A stretch of 64,000 bases of DNA from Rhodoferax ferrireducens. GTDB lineage: Bacteria; Pseudomonadota; Gammaproteobacteria; Burkholderiales; Burkholderiaceae_C. This document shows, piece by piece, positions 49,071 through 58,265 of the stretch (positions are counted from its first letter, which is position 1; each line of letters begins with the position of its first letter). The stretch is from positions 124,001 to 188,000 of the forward strand of contig NZ_QEII01000298.1 in NCBI RefSeq assembly GCF_003347515.1, given 5' to 3'. The notes beneath the pieces were generated by a model. The model worked only from the letters and a program-made list of their open reading frames with translations. It was not told the origin of the DNA and made no database searches. A program made the position numbers and the translations under genes.

Positions 49071-50992
49071 GCGGTCACCGCTACGGACTCAGCCTTACTG
49101 GTGTCTACCACTTGTCGCAAAAAGGCTTCAAACATCAGCAGCGTCCACAGCGGCGCGCTGTAGTCGCTAGCGCCAGACTGATGAGCCTCAACCAGATGAT
49201 GCAAGTAGGCCGGGTTGAACCAGCCGGTAGCGGCCAGCCGCTCACCCAGCACCGCGTCGCGCACGCGCTGCTTCAGAGGGCCGCGGAACCAGCGCGCCAA
49301 CGGCACAGAAAAACCCATCTTGGGTCGGTACAGCACATCTTGCGGCAGGTACGGCTCCATGGACTTTTTGAAGATGTATTTGCCTTCTTGGCCGCGAATT
49401 TTGTGACTGGATGGCAGTGTGGCCAGCCACTCTACAAGCTCATGGTCCATCAAGGGCTCGCGCACCTCGAGGGAATGAGCCATGCTGGCGCGGTCGACCT
49501 TGGTGTTGATGTCGCCAACCAAATAGGTTTTGAGGTCCACGTATTGAATGAGTGCGAGCGGGTCGTCGGTGTCGGCTTGGGCCGCGTGACGGTTGAATAC
49601 TTCTTTCGCGTTGTAGCCAGCTAGCTCAGTTTTAAAGCGCGGGCTGAACAACGCCTCCCGCATGGGGCCGCGCAGGATGGAGATCGTATGAAAATAGGCC
49701 CCTACCGAGCCGCGGGCCAGACCCTCGAAGGTAGTTTTGGCGCGAAACATGCGCGGCGCCCAGTCAGCTTTGGGGTAGAACCTGCCCAGCGTACCAAACA
49801 CCGGGCCGCGCACACTCTGGGGCAGCGCGGCGCGCATGCGCTCTTCCATCAGGTGCATGCGATAGCGGCGGTAGCCGCCTAACGATTCGTCGCCACCATC
49901 GCCGGATAGTGCCACAGTCACATGCTTGCGCGCCAGTTGGCAAACCCGGTAGGTGGGGATGGCAGAGCTGTCGGCATAGGGTTCGTCGTACAGGCGAGCC
50001 AGGGTGTCGATGAGGTCGAAGTCATCGCTTTTGACAACTTCAACACGATGGTTGGTGTGATAGCGATAGGCAACCGTTTGCGCAAAGGCAGACTCGTTGA
50101 AAGCCGGGTCGTCAAAGCCAATGGAGCAGGTGTTGACGGGCTCTTGGGATAAGCCGGCCATGACTGCGACGACGGCGCTACTGTCCACCCCGCCCGATAA
50201 AAAGGCACCGAGCGGCACCTCCGCGATCATGCGCAGGCGAACGGACTCCTTCAAACGTTGGACCAGTTCAGCTTGGGCGTCGGCCTCCGAGATCGGGTTG
50301 TCCAGACTAAAACGAACATCCCAGTACGCCACTGGCTCGCCAATCGGATGACCACGCCGAATGGCGAGGGTGTGGGCGGGCGACAGCTTACGGGCCTGTT
50401 TGAAGATGGTGCGAGGCTCGGCCACGTAACCCAATGCAAAATATTCTTCCACGGCCAGAGGATCAATGTCGCGACGCAGGCCGCCATGGGCCAGGATGGA
50501 CTTGAGTTCCGAGCCGAACAGCAGGGTGCCGTCGTCCAGCAGCGCGTAATACATGGGTTTGACGCCCAGGCGGTCACGCGCCATGAAGAAGATTTGCTGG
50601 TTGCGGTCCCACAAGGCGAAGGCAAACATGCCGCGAAAACGCTTGACGCAATCGGCACCCCAGGATTCCCAGGCATGGACAATGACCTCGGTGTCGCTTT
50701 TTGTGTGAAACACATGGCCCAGCGCCTGCAGCTCGGGAATGAGTTGCTGGTAGTTGTAGATTTCACCATTGAAGACGACCACCACAGAACCATCTTCGTT
50801 GAATAGGGGCTGCTGACCGGTGGCAATGTCGATGATGGACAGGCGCCGATGGCCCAAGCCCACGCCGGGCTCGATGTGCAGACTGCCCTCGTCCGGACCG
50901 CGGTGCAGTTGCGAGTCGTTCATGCGCTGAAGCACAGCGCGGCTGATGCCACAGCTGCCTCGGGTGTCAAAGATACCGGTAATGCCACACAT
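49067..50992 (-). CDS. Amidotransferase 1, exosortase A system-associated (asparagine synthase family)
   Basis: A 641-residue class II glutamine amidotransferase of type TIGR03108. The N-terminus MCGITGIFDTRGSCGISRAV has the catalytic Cys2, with VVFNGEIYNYQQLIPELQAL as the glutaminase core. The synthetase domain has VPLGAFLSGGVDSSAVVAVM (PP-loop), VALSGDGGDESLGGYRRYRM and PKMGFSVPLARWFRG. It could convert a uronic acid of the EPS to its amide or act on a peptide acid. The uronate-forming dehydrogenase is two genes upstream in the same operon. Confidence 0.93.
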   Translation of the reverse strand: MCGITGIFDTRGSCGISRAVLQRMNDSQLHRGPDEGSLHIEPGVGLGHRRLSIIDIATGQQPLFNEDGSVVVVFNGEIYNYQQLIPELQALGHVFHTKSDTEVIVHAWESWGADCVKRFRGMFAFALWDRNQQIFFMARDRLGVKPMYYALLDDGTLLFGSELKSILAHGGLRRDIDPLAVEEYFALGYVAEPRTIFKQARKLSPAHTLAIRRGHPIGEPVAYWDVRFSLDNPISEADAQAELVQRLKESVRLRMIAEVPLGAFLSGGVDSSAVVAVMAGLSQEPVNTCSIGFDDPAFNESAFAQTVAYRYHTNHRVEVVKSDDFDLIDTLARLYDEPYADSSAIPTYRVCQLARKHVTVALSGDGGDESLGGYRRYRMHLMEERMRAALPQSVRGPVFGTLGRFYPKADWAPRMFRAKTTFEGLARGSVGAYFHTISILRGPMREALFSPRFKTELAGYNAKEVFNRHAAQADTDDPLALIQYVDLKTYLVGDINTKVDRASMAHSLEVREPLMDHELVEWLATLPSSHKIRGQEGKYIFKKSMEPYLPQDVLYRPKMGFSVPLARWFRGPLKQRVRDAVLGERLAATGWFNPAYLHHLVEAHQSGASDYSAPLWTLLMFEAFLRQVVDTSKAESVAVTA

Positions 50993-50997
50993 GATGT

Positions 50998-52173
50998 TTA
51001 TTGATTTTGTTGGATGGGGTGCATGGGATGTATGCGGTGCAACTGCTGGTCATACACAGACTGGTAGGTGAACACCATGGACTGCATGCTGAATGAGGTC
51101 TGCACACGCTGGCGACCCGCCTGACCCATGTTGCGAGCCAGCTCGCGGTTGGAGGCCAGCGCCACCAACTGATGCGCCATGGTCTGCGGATTCGCAGAGG
51201 GAACGATATAACCGGTCTGCCCCGGCACAACGAGGTCGGCGTTACCGCCCACTGCCGTGGCGACTACGGCCAAGCCGCTGGCCATGGCCTCCAGAATGGT
51301 GTTGGAGATGCCCTCGGCCAGTGAGGGCAAGGCAAAGACGTGCAGGCCACGCATGATGTCGGACACGTCGCTTCGCTCGCCAGGCAACCAGGCCAAATGG
51401 GCCAAGCCTGCGGCCTGCAGCACAGCTTGGACCTGCGCACGCAAAGGTCCCTCTCCCACCATGGTGAGGCGCATACGGGACTGAAGTTCAGGGGCCAGGG
51501 CAAGGGCTTGCACAAAAGCATTCGCCAGCATGACCTGGTCTTTGACGGTTTGCATGCGGCCCACGGTACCGACCAGCCAATGCTGCGCCGGATCGAACGG
51601 GCAGCCGACAATGGGCTGCGGCCCAGCGGGAGCCGGGCAGAAGAGCGAGGTGTCGACCCCGTTGTAGGCCTGCGTGATTTTTTCTCGCGGAACACGTACC
51701 TTGTCCACCAGATAATCAGCCAGATCACGCGACAGAGCCGTGTAGTGGTGGACGAAGGGATTGTAGAAACGGCGTACGCGCTGATAGGTGACGTTGTTGC
51801 CATCCAGGTCTCCCACGTCGCGGCCGTGTTCACCGTGAATGCGAATCGGCACCCCGGCGGCCCAGGCGGGGGCCTGCACTTCGAGCGCAGCGAGGTTTCG
51901 GCTATGAACGATTGCGGGTCGCAGCTGACGGAACAGCTTGAACAGTTTGGGGTATTGCCAGACGCCGTGGCCCGGCGGCTTGCAGAGAGAGATGAACTCA
52001 ACGTCGCTGCGCTTGATGCGCTGGCCGAACTCCGACACTTCGGTCAGCGCGAGTACAGCATGTCGATAGGCGTGGGCGGGCATGTGGTTGATAAGGTTGA
52101 CAATGCCATTCTCCAGCCCGCCCGTGTCAAAGCGATACATCACATGGAGCACGAGGGGGCGATGGTCTGGCAT
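50998..52173 (-). CDS. Sugar transferase, PEP-CTERM/EpsH1 system associated (stp2 type)
   Basis: A 391-residue GT4 enzyme. It begins LVLHVMYRFDTGGLENGIVN, the start pattern of TIGR03088, with RIHGEHGRDVGDLDGNNVTY, QAYNGVDTSLFCP and LPSLAEGISNTILEAMASGL (EX7E). It lies 5 bases upstream of the amidotransferase and directly abuts the stop of the nucleotide-sugar dehydrogenase gene. Confidence 0.92.
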   Translation of the reverse strand: MPDHRPLVLHVMYRFDTGGLENGIVNLINHMPAHAYRHAVLALTEVSEFGQRIKRSDVEFISLCKPPGHGVWQYPKLFKLFRQLRPAIVHSRNLAALEVQAPAWAAGVPIRIHGEHGRDVGDLDGNNVTYQRVRRFYNPFVHHYTALSRDLADYLVDKVRVPREKITQAYNGVDTSLFCPAPAGPQPIVGCPFDPAQHWLVGTVGRMQTVKDQVMLANAFVQALALAPELQSRMRLTMVGEGPLRAQVQAVLQAAGLAHLAWLPGERSDVSDIMRGLHVFALPSLAEGISNTILEAMASGLAVVATAVGGNADLVVPGQTGYIVPSANPQTMAHQLVALASNRELARNMGQAGRQRVQTSFSMQSMVFTYQSVYDQQLHRIHPMHPIQQNQ

Positions 52174-53454
52174 TTACAGGCGCCAGAGTTTGTAACCAGC
52201 CTCTTCGATAGACCTGCGGTCGAAAGCGGCCTTGACGTCAATGAACGCCCCGCCCTTGACCAGTTTTTTGCCAAAGTCTTCCACGGTCAATGTGGCGTAT
52301 TCCCGGTGTGCTACCGCCGCCACGATAGCGTCAGCCCGGGGCAGATCAGCCCATGACAACAGAGGCACACCATATTCATGCATGGCTTCATCCGACTCGG
52401 CCCGTGGGTCGGTCACAAAAACTTCTACGCCGTACGACTTGAGTTCATTGATGATGTCAATCACTTTGGAGTTACGCAAGTCGCCACAGTCCTCCTTGAA
52501 GGTGAGCCCAAGCACATTCACTTTGGCACCTTTGATGTAACTGCCGGCCGCAATCATGTGCTTGATGGTCTGCTCTGCAATGAACTTTCCCATGCCGTCA
52601 TTGATGCGGCGGCCGGCCAAAATAACTTGTGGGTTGTAGCCCAGCATCTCGGCCTTGTGGGTCAGATAATAGGGGTCAACGCCGATGCAATGGCCGCCTA
52701 CCAGGCCCGGCTTGAATTTAAGAAAATTCCATTTGGTGCCCGCCGCTTCGAGCACCTCGGTGGTGTCGATGCCGAGCTTGTCGAAAATGATGGAGAGTTC
52801 GTTCATCAGGGATATATTCAGATCGCGCTGGGTGTTCTCAATCACCTTGGCTGCCTCTGCGGCCTTGATGCTGGAGGCGCGATGGACGCCGGGCACGATG
52901 ATGGTCTCATAGAGTTTGGCCACTTTATCCAGCGTGGCGGGGGTATCGCCTGACACAATTTTGAGAATTCTGGTGAGGGTGTGCTCTTTGTCACCGGGGT
53001 TGATTCGCTCAGGCGAATAGCCCACGAAAAAGTCTTTCCTCCACTTCAGACCGGACTCCCGCTCCAGTACGGGAATGCAAACCTCTTCTGTGGCGCCCGG
53101 ATAAACCGTGGATTCGTAAACAACGATGGCGCCCTTTTTCATATGACGACCGACGCTGGTGCTGGAGCCAATGAGCGGACGAAAATCAGGGATATGCGCG
53201 TTGTCTACCGGTGTGGGCACAGCCACCACGATGATGTCTGCCTCGGCCAGCATGCCGGGGTCTGCCGTGTACAACGCATGGGGCGAAGCCCGCATCTCAT
53301 CGTCCGACAATTCACGGGAAGGGTCAACGCCTTTGAGGCACGACTCAACCTTGGACGCCGCGATATCAAACCCGATGGTGCGAAAGTGTTTGCCAAACTC
53401 CACCACCAGAGGCAAACCCACATACCCTAAACCAATTACTGCAACGACATTCAT
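52174..53454 (-). CDS. tviB: Nucleotide-sugar 6-dehydrogenase (TviB/WbpA-like)
   Basis: A 426-residue UDP-sugar dehydrogenase. VAVIGLGYVGLPLVVEFGKH is the NAD site, VYESTVYPGATEEVCIPVLE and GYSPERINPGDKEHTLTRIL are typical of UDP-GlcNAc/GalNAc dehydrogenases of the Vi antigen type, and GLVGGHCIGVDPYYLTHKAE carries the catalytic Cys. It makes UDP-N-acetylaminouronate as a donor. The start is ATG 53454 with GGAGG 8 bases upstream; a GTG one codon earlier is also in frame. Together with WecB it indicates an aminouronic acid in the EPS. Confidence 0.93.
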   Translation of the reverse strand: MNVVAVIGLGYVGLPLVVEFGKHFRTIGFDIAASKVESCLKGVDPSRELSDDEMRASPHALYTADPGMLAEADIIVVAVPTPVDNAHIPDFRPLIGSSTSVGRHMKKGAIVVYESTVYPGATEEVCIPVLERESGLKWRKDFFVGYSPERINPGDKEHTLTRILKIVSGDTPATLDKVAKLYETIIVPGVHRASSIKAAEAAKVIENTQRDLNISLMNELSIIFDKLGIDTTEVLEAAGTKWNFLKFKPGLVGGHCIGVDPYYLTHKAEMLGYNPQVILAGRRINDGMGKFIAEQTIKHMIAAGSYIKGAKVNVLGLTFKEDCGDLRNSKVIDIINELKSYGVEVFVTDPRAESDEAMHEYGVPLLSWADLPRADAIVAAVAHREYATLTVEDFGKKLVKGGAFIDVKAAFDRRSIEEAGYKLWRL

Positions 53455-53519
53455 CACGAAACCTCCACAGCATTCATAAAATCAAAGAGCGCTCAAATTT
53501 CTTGTTTGTCACTTGTCCA

Positions 53520-55103
53520 TCACTTTTTTCCCCGCGTCTTCAGCAATAACTCATTGATGGCCGCGTAATTAGTAGCCCAAAAGGAGTCCAACACCGCTTC
53601 GGCGCCCCCGGCCTGGTCTTTAGGGGTATAGACGATGATGACTGCAGAGTCATCACCACGCCCCAATAGCCGGTGGAACGCGCCATAGGCCTTGGCAAGG
53701 TAATCGCTGGAAATCAGCGTTCCATTGATCCAGTAAACTTGAAAAACCATCATCCGACCTTCATGGGCTGTGTCGGTCAAGGCGGCACTACGCAGTTCTG
53801 CCGTGCGCAAGGCAAGCTGTTTGCCACCGAAAGTGACCTTCCGGGTACCGCTGTCCACCAGGACCCACTGCGGATCTTTACTCGTAACCAGCACATTGTT
53901 GGAACTGACCAACTTCCGGCTGTAATCCTGATGGCGGTAATAGCCCAGATACAGCCCCACGGTACGGCCCTGACTGGCGTAGCTGCTGTTCATTTCGGCG
54001 GATGGATTCTGGAAAGCCGGCTTAAAGTCAGCCACAGCCGGACTAACGGATAGCCAGCTTGGAGCCAGAGCCGTCGGCGCAGTGAACGAGACCGGATCGA
54101 GCCCTTTGCCCCGATCAGTAGCCCACAGAGCGATATGGGGCAATGTCACCAGTGCCACCAAACAAACCGTGCTTGTCCATAGCCTTGCAGTTGTCACCGG
54201 GTGCTTCTGCGCGGGGAACCCGGAGCCGCTCTCGCCCATCAATTTCTCGGGTTCTGCCCAACGGGCGCCGATGACGAACATCAGCATAATAACGACGCCA
54301 AAAAAGAGCCAGCCGTAAATCAGGTGATCAACGCCTGCTGCGAGTTTGTTGCCCGAGACGTGCCCCAGCATGACGATGATGTAGGCGCGCATCCAGTTGG
54401 CAACGACGGGGACAACAATAGAGACCATCACGAACAGGATGCGGCGCTTGTTGGATTGGTAGTTCAAGTAGGCAAACAGGGTGCCCACGGTGAGCGAGGC
54501 AATCAAGTACCGCACGCCGCTGCAAGCCTCCACCACCGACCAGTTACCGGAAGGAATGACAAACTGTAGCCCTTCACGATAGACGGGAATGCCACTCAGG
54601 CGCAAGGCGATCACGGTGAAATTTGCCGTCCACTCCATGAGCTGAGGCATGAGAAATTCACCAATAGGCACGGCAAAAAATAAGAAACCTAGCGGGAAAA
54701 TAATCACACGCGTAACAGTCCAACCCAGCACAGCAGGCACGGCCAAAACCAGCAGCGCTACAAACGCCAGTTGCGTAAGCGCATTGATAGCGGCCAAATC
54801 ACCCAGTAGCCAGACAAAGGCAGCACAAGCAATGAACAGAAATGATCCAAACGCTGGCTGGGGTGTCTGCACAGCAATTGCATGGCGCTGTCGCCAGACT
54901 AGCCACAACACAATCGGAGGCACCAGGAAGCCGTGGGTAAAGGTGTCAGACCGGGCCCAGATTGTCACGATGGCAGCGCCGGTCTCGCGGTACAAGAAAA
55001 TCGTCCAGACCACCAGCGAGGTCAATGCGGTAAGGGCCTGCCGCCATGGCTGCGCCACATGTGCATTGGCCGCAAAAACGTAGGGGGTCGCGACTGGGTT
55101 CAT
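53520..55103 (-). CDS. xrtA: Exosortase A (XrtA/EpsH) fused to EpsI domain
   Basis: A 527-residue membrane protease/transpeptidase. The N-terminal ~290 residues have about eight membrane segments and the catalytic trio Cys194 (WSVVEACSGVRYLIAS), Arg239 (VVANWMRAYIIVML) and His260 (AAGVDHLIYGWLFFG). It recognises and cuts PEP-CTERM tails of secreted proteins. The C-terminal ~220 residues are an EpsI-type domain (VGLYLGYYRHQDYSRKLVSS, then VYWINGTLISSDYLAKAYGA). The fused form is normal for XrtA. It overlaps the next gene by ATGA. No target protein is seen in the window. Confidence 0.95.
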   Translation of the reverse strand: MNPVATPYVFAANAHVAQPWRQALTALTSLVVWTIFLYRETGAAIVTIWARSDTFTHGFLVPPIVLWLVWRQRHAIAVQTPQPAFGSFLFIACAAFVWLLGDLAAINALTQLAFVALLVLAVPAVLGWTVTRVIIFPLGFLFFAVPIGEFLMPQLMEWTANFTVIALRLSGIPVYREGLQFVIPSGNWSVVEACSGVRYLIASLTVGTLFAYLNYQSNKRRILFVMVSIVVPVVANWMRAYIIVMLGHVSGNKLAAGVDHLIYGWLFFGVVIMLMFVIGARWAEPEKLMGESGSGFPAQKHPVTTARLWTSTVCLVALVTLPHIALWATDRGKGLDPVSFTAPTALAPSWLSVSPAVADFKPAFQNPSAEMNSSYASQGRTVGLYLGYYRHQDYSRKLVSSNNVLVTSKDPQWVLVDSGTRKVTFGGKQLALRTAELRSAALTDTAHEGRMMVFQVYWINGTLISSDYLAKAYGAFHRLLGRGDDSAVIIVYTPKDQAGGAEAVLDSFWATNYAAINELLLKTRGKK

Positions 55104-56338
55104 GCGTTTTCTCGTGCAGGCGTTTGATCACCCAAATAGCGGTCGATGCCGCCCAAGTGAGCGGTCCAGCTGTAGCTCTCGATCACCCGCAGTCTTGCGG
55201 ACTGTCCCACGGCAGCAGCCCGAGCCGGCGCTTTAAGCAAAGAATCAATTTCGCGTACAAAGCCGCCGACCCCTGAAGCACAAACCAATTCTTCGCTTCG
55301 TGCCGCGATCACCTGCGCGCATGAACGGGAGGCCACCACCGGCCTGCCCATCGCCATGGCCTCCAAAATTTTATTTTGAATACCACGCGCCACCCGCAAA
55401 GGCGCCACCACCAGCGCTGCATGCTGCAGATAAGGCCGGACATCAGGCACGGTTCCGGTGACCACCACCGAATAAGACGCCAGGGCCAAAACGGACTGCG
55501 GCGGATTGCGTCCTACGATATAGAAGCAGAGCTGCGGCCAGGACTGGCGCAACCGCGGCAGGATGTCACGTGCAAACCAGGTGACGGCATCGATGTTGGG
55601 CCAGTAATCCATGGCACCGGTGAACACCACGGGCATCTGCTCTGGCGGTAAGGCCGGCCTTGCAAAGGGTGAAGCCCGAAAGGGGTCAGGAGAGAAATAG
55701 TCGGTATCAACACCGTTGCTCATGGCAACGACCGTGTCGGCGCATTCAGGTGCCATTTTCTGAAACAAGGTCGTCTCATTCTCAGTCACAAAAAACGACT
55801 TTTGAGACCGCGCCGCCACCGTACGTTCGAAGCCCCTCAGTCGCTCGCCCTCTCGCCGATACAGCCATGAAAGAGGCCACCGGTGACTGGTCGCATATTC
55901 TGTCCACTTGGCCGAGTCGACATCGACAAAATCGACCACCATGGGTGGACGGGTGACTCCCGGCATGGCCGGCACATACTGTGCCATGACTGACGAAAAA
56001 ATCACTGTGGCATCAATTTTGTAGTCAGCTAGGGTCTGGTTGACCCATGCTTGCAGATGGGCATCCTGATAGTAATGCAGGCTCAAGGGCTGCTGCGTCA
56101 ACAATCCAGTGAGGCTACGCAATTTAGCCATTCGGGGGTTGAGCCGCGCAACATACAGATCAGGACACATTTCCCGCACGGTATCAATGTAGGCATCGTC
56201 GTCGGGATCGTCCACGAAGGTACCCAGAAAAACACGGTGCCGGGCAGTCAGGTGCTTTAACAAATGATAGGAACGAACTTTGTCACCCTTGTTTGGCGGA
56301 AAAGGCAGCCGGTGCACCAGGTAAAGCAAGTTACTCAT
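55100..56338 (-). CDS. Sugar transferase, PEP-CTERM/EpsH1 system associated (stp1 type)
   Basis: A 412-residue GT4 enzyme of type TIGR03087. LLYLVHRLPFPPNKGDKVRS is the diagnostic N-terminus, with VVDFVDVDSAKWTEYA, VVAMSNGVDTDYFSPDPFRA, VVFTGAMDYWPNIDAVTWFA and VAPLRVARGIQNKILEAMAM (EX7E-like site). I choose ATG 56338; a TTG four codons earlier overlaps the FemAB stop and would give 416 residues. Confidence 0.92.
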   Translation of the reverse strand: MSNLLYLVHRLPFPPNKGDKVRSYHLLKHLTARHRVFLGTFVDDPDDDAYIDTVREMCPDLYVARLNPRMAKLRSLTGLLTQQPLSLHYYQDAHLQAWVNQTLADYKIDATVIFSSVMAQYVPAMPGVTRPPMVVDFVDVDSAKWTEYATSHRWPLSWLYRREGERLRGFERTVAARSQKSFFVTENETTLFQKMAPECADTVVAMSNGVDTDYFSPDPFRASPFARPALPPEQMPVVFTGAMDYWPNIDAVTWFARDILPRLRQSWPQLCFYIVGRNPPQSVLALASYSVVVTGTVPDVRPYLQHAALVVAPLRVARGIQNKILEAMAMGRPVVASRSCAQVIAARSEELVCASGVGGFVREIDSLLKAPARAAAVGQSARLRVIESYSWTAHLGGIDRYLGDQTPARENA

Positions 56339-56346
56339 GATGGCTG

Positions 56347-57417
56347 TCAACCGAGGTTGCGCACAACAAAAGGCCCCAACCAGTTGGCCAGGACAATGGG
56401 CATGCGCCGCCAGGTTTCAATCAGCAGCTTGTATTTGGCGTTGGACGGGTTGTTTTGCGGAATGGCGTCGCGCTTGTAGAGGCAATACTCATAGTGCAGG
56501 GGCTTGGGCTCAAAGCCCCAGTTCTTCTTGAACGAGAACGAGCCGGTGCCTTGCTTGCTGCGGCCATAGTCAAACACCTTGAGTCCGCGCAGGCATGCGC
56601 GGCGCATTAACTCCCAGTATTTGAAATCATTGGCGGCCAGTTCACGCGCGGATTCATCGTCGCCCGCGTAGTAGGGCAAGACCTCATCACGAAAGTAAAA
56701 ACTCAACACGCTGCTAAGCGGGCGGCCGTCTGGCGCGGTGACGGTTAGCACTTCGCAATCAGCGCCAAACTCGGCGAGCAAAGACTTGAAGTACCGCTTG
56801 GGCATGGCGGGTGTGCCATGGCGGTGAACATTATCCGCATACAGGGCAAAGAAACGATCAACGTCATGGTCAATCTGGCTCACCAGACCATTCTTGATAC
56901 CTTTGCGAACCATAGCCCGCTGCTTGCGCGGAATGGCCAACATGTTAGCGTCCTCTTCAGGCTGGATTTCCTTTCGAAACGTAACATACAGGTCTTGCGT
57001 GGGCCAGTCTGAGTGACGCGGTTTCACGTTGCGCCATTCAAGATGGGCCACACCCAGGCGTTTGGCGATTTGCTGAGCTTCAAGTTCCAAGACGGCGGCA
57101 GCCGGCGCGTTGACCGCAGCAACGCCGCCATACACGGCAAAAGGTAGGGCCACCAGTGAGTTGCCAAACAGCCAGCTCTTGACATGGCCAAGAGGCAACA
57201 CGCCCTGGATACTGCCATCCGCCATGGCATACAAGAAATAGGTGTCGTGGCGAAAAACATCACGCACAATTCTTTGCCATCCAGCGCGATGAAAAAATGT
57301 CGCGTCGGGACACGCCATGACGAACTCATCCCACAGCACTGATGTAGCAATGTCTTGCATTGATAGGCGCTTGACGGTCAACACAGGGGTCTCAGGCGAC
57401 ACTGACATGCTTGGCAA
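56347..57417 (-). CDS. FemAB family protein, PEP-CTERM system-associated
   Basis: A 356-residue GNAT-fold aminoacyl/acyl transferase of type TIGR03019. FFHRAGWQRIVRDVFRHDTY, GVLPLGHVKSWLFGNSLVAL and FAVYGGVAA are the N-terminal family blocks. AIPRKQRAMVRKGIKNGLVS precedes the second half with RPLSSVLSFYFRDEVLPYYA and FDYGRSKQGTGSFSFKKNWG. It probably adds an amino-acid or acyl group to an EPS sugar. It overlaps the deacetylase gene by 26 bases; ATG 57408 is a near alternative start. Confidence 0.92.
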   Translation of the reverse strand: MPSMSVSPETPVLTVKRLSMQDIATSVLWDEFVMACPDATFFHRAGWQRIVRDVFRHDTYFLYAMADGSIQGVLPLGHVKSWLFGNSLVALPFAVYGGVAAVNAPAAAVLELEAQQIAKRLGVAHLEWRNVKPRHSDWPTQDLYVTFRKEIQPEEDANMLAIPRKQRAMVRKGIKNGLVSQIDHDVDRFFALYADNVHRHGTPAMPKRYFKSLLAEFGADCEVLTVTAPDGRPLSSVLSFYFRDEVLPYYAGDDESARELAANDFKYWELMRRACLRGLKVFDYGRSKQGTGSFSFKKNWGFEPKPLHYEYCLYKRDAIPQNNPSNAKYKLLIETWRRMPIVLANWLGPFVVRNLG

Positions 57418-58255
57418 TTCTGTTCAGAAAAATGTGATCCATACGTCCCCACTTGAAATCACCTAGCAGATGATTCAATCGAACTTGCATCCGGTCAATG
57501 TTGACGTAATGGCGAAAGCGCGTTTTCCGGCTGATACCCGCAATACGAGGTTGCCCGGTGTCAAGCTCCCACGGATGGAAATAGAAAATGCCTGACTCGC
57601 GGTCATGTCCGTTCACCCGATTGAGCATCCAACGTGACAGGAAGTAGGGCAACAATCTGAAGTATCCCCCACCGCTGGATGGCAAGTTACGGTTTAACAC
57701 CCGCAACGTCGTAATCGGGATTTCCATCAAACCCGGACGCACCTCGTAGGCAAAGCGAGGTGAGTCCGGCATGCCGTAGTGGTCGTGGCGAATAGGGTAA
57801 ATGCTTGAGCTGTAGCGGTAACCGGCCCGAGCCAGGCAGTCAAAGGCCCAGAGGTTCCCCGTACCGATCGAAAAACTGGGTGCGCGATAGCCATTGACCT
57901 CGCTGCCCGTCAAATCTTCCAGCACAATTTTGGCCAGATGAATATCGGAAAAAAAAGCGGCTTCGGTTTGTTCGCTGGCTCGCTCGTGACCATAGCCGTG
58001 GCTGGCTATTTCATGCCCTTCGTGCACGATCTGACGCACTAACTGAGGGTAACGCTCGGCAATCCAGCCCAAGGTAAAGAATGTTGCCTTGGTATCGTGA
58101 CGCGCCAGCATTTCAAGAATGCAGTTGATGTTGCGCTCTACGCGACATTCACGGGTGTTCCACTCGGAACGTGCAATGTACGGTGCAAATGCAGAGACTT
58201 GAAAATAGTCTTCAACATCGATCGTCAATGCGTTGGTAATGGCCGAGGCGGGCAT
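57392..58255 (-). CDS. XrtA system polysaccharide deacetylase (DUF3473)
   Basis: A 287-residue CE4 enzyme of type TIGR03006. ALTIDVEDYFQVSAFAPYI carries the catalytic Asp region, ATFFTLGWIAERYPQLVRQ and EIASHGYGHERASEQT the metal-binding His residues, and SSIYPIRHDHYGMPDSPRFA the substrate loop. The C-terminal DUF3473 part has GGGYFRLLPYFLSRWMLNRV and FYFHPWELDTGQPR. It should deacetylate N-acetylhexosamine in the exopolysaccharide. It lies 10 bases after wecB. Confidence 0.94.
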   Translation of the reverse strand: MPASAITNALTIDVEDYFQVSAFAPYIARSEWNTRECRVERNINCILEMLARHDTKATFFTLGWIAERYPQLVRQIVHEGHEIASHGYGHERASEQTEAAFFSDIHLAKIVLEDLTGSEVNGYRAPSFSIGTGNLWAFDCLARAGYRYSSSIYPIRHDHYGMPDSPRFAYEVRPGLMEIPITTLRVLNRNLPSSGGGYFRLLPYFLSRWMLNRVNGHDRESGIFYFHPWELDTGQPRIAGISRKTRFRHYVNIDRMQVRLNHLLGDFKWGRMDHIFLNRIAKHVSVA

Positions 58256-58265
58256 ACGGGTCTTC

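Noticed and set aside
51340-52356. Open frame of 338 codons on the plus strand
   Set aside because: It is antisense to the stp2-type glycosyltransferase and the dehydrogenase end, with no family signature.
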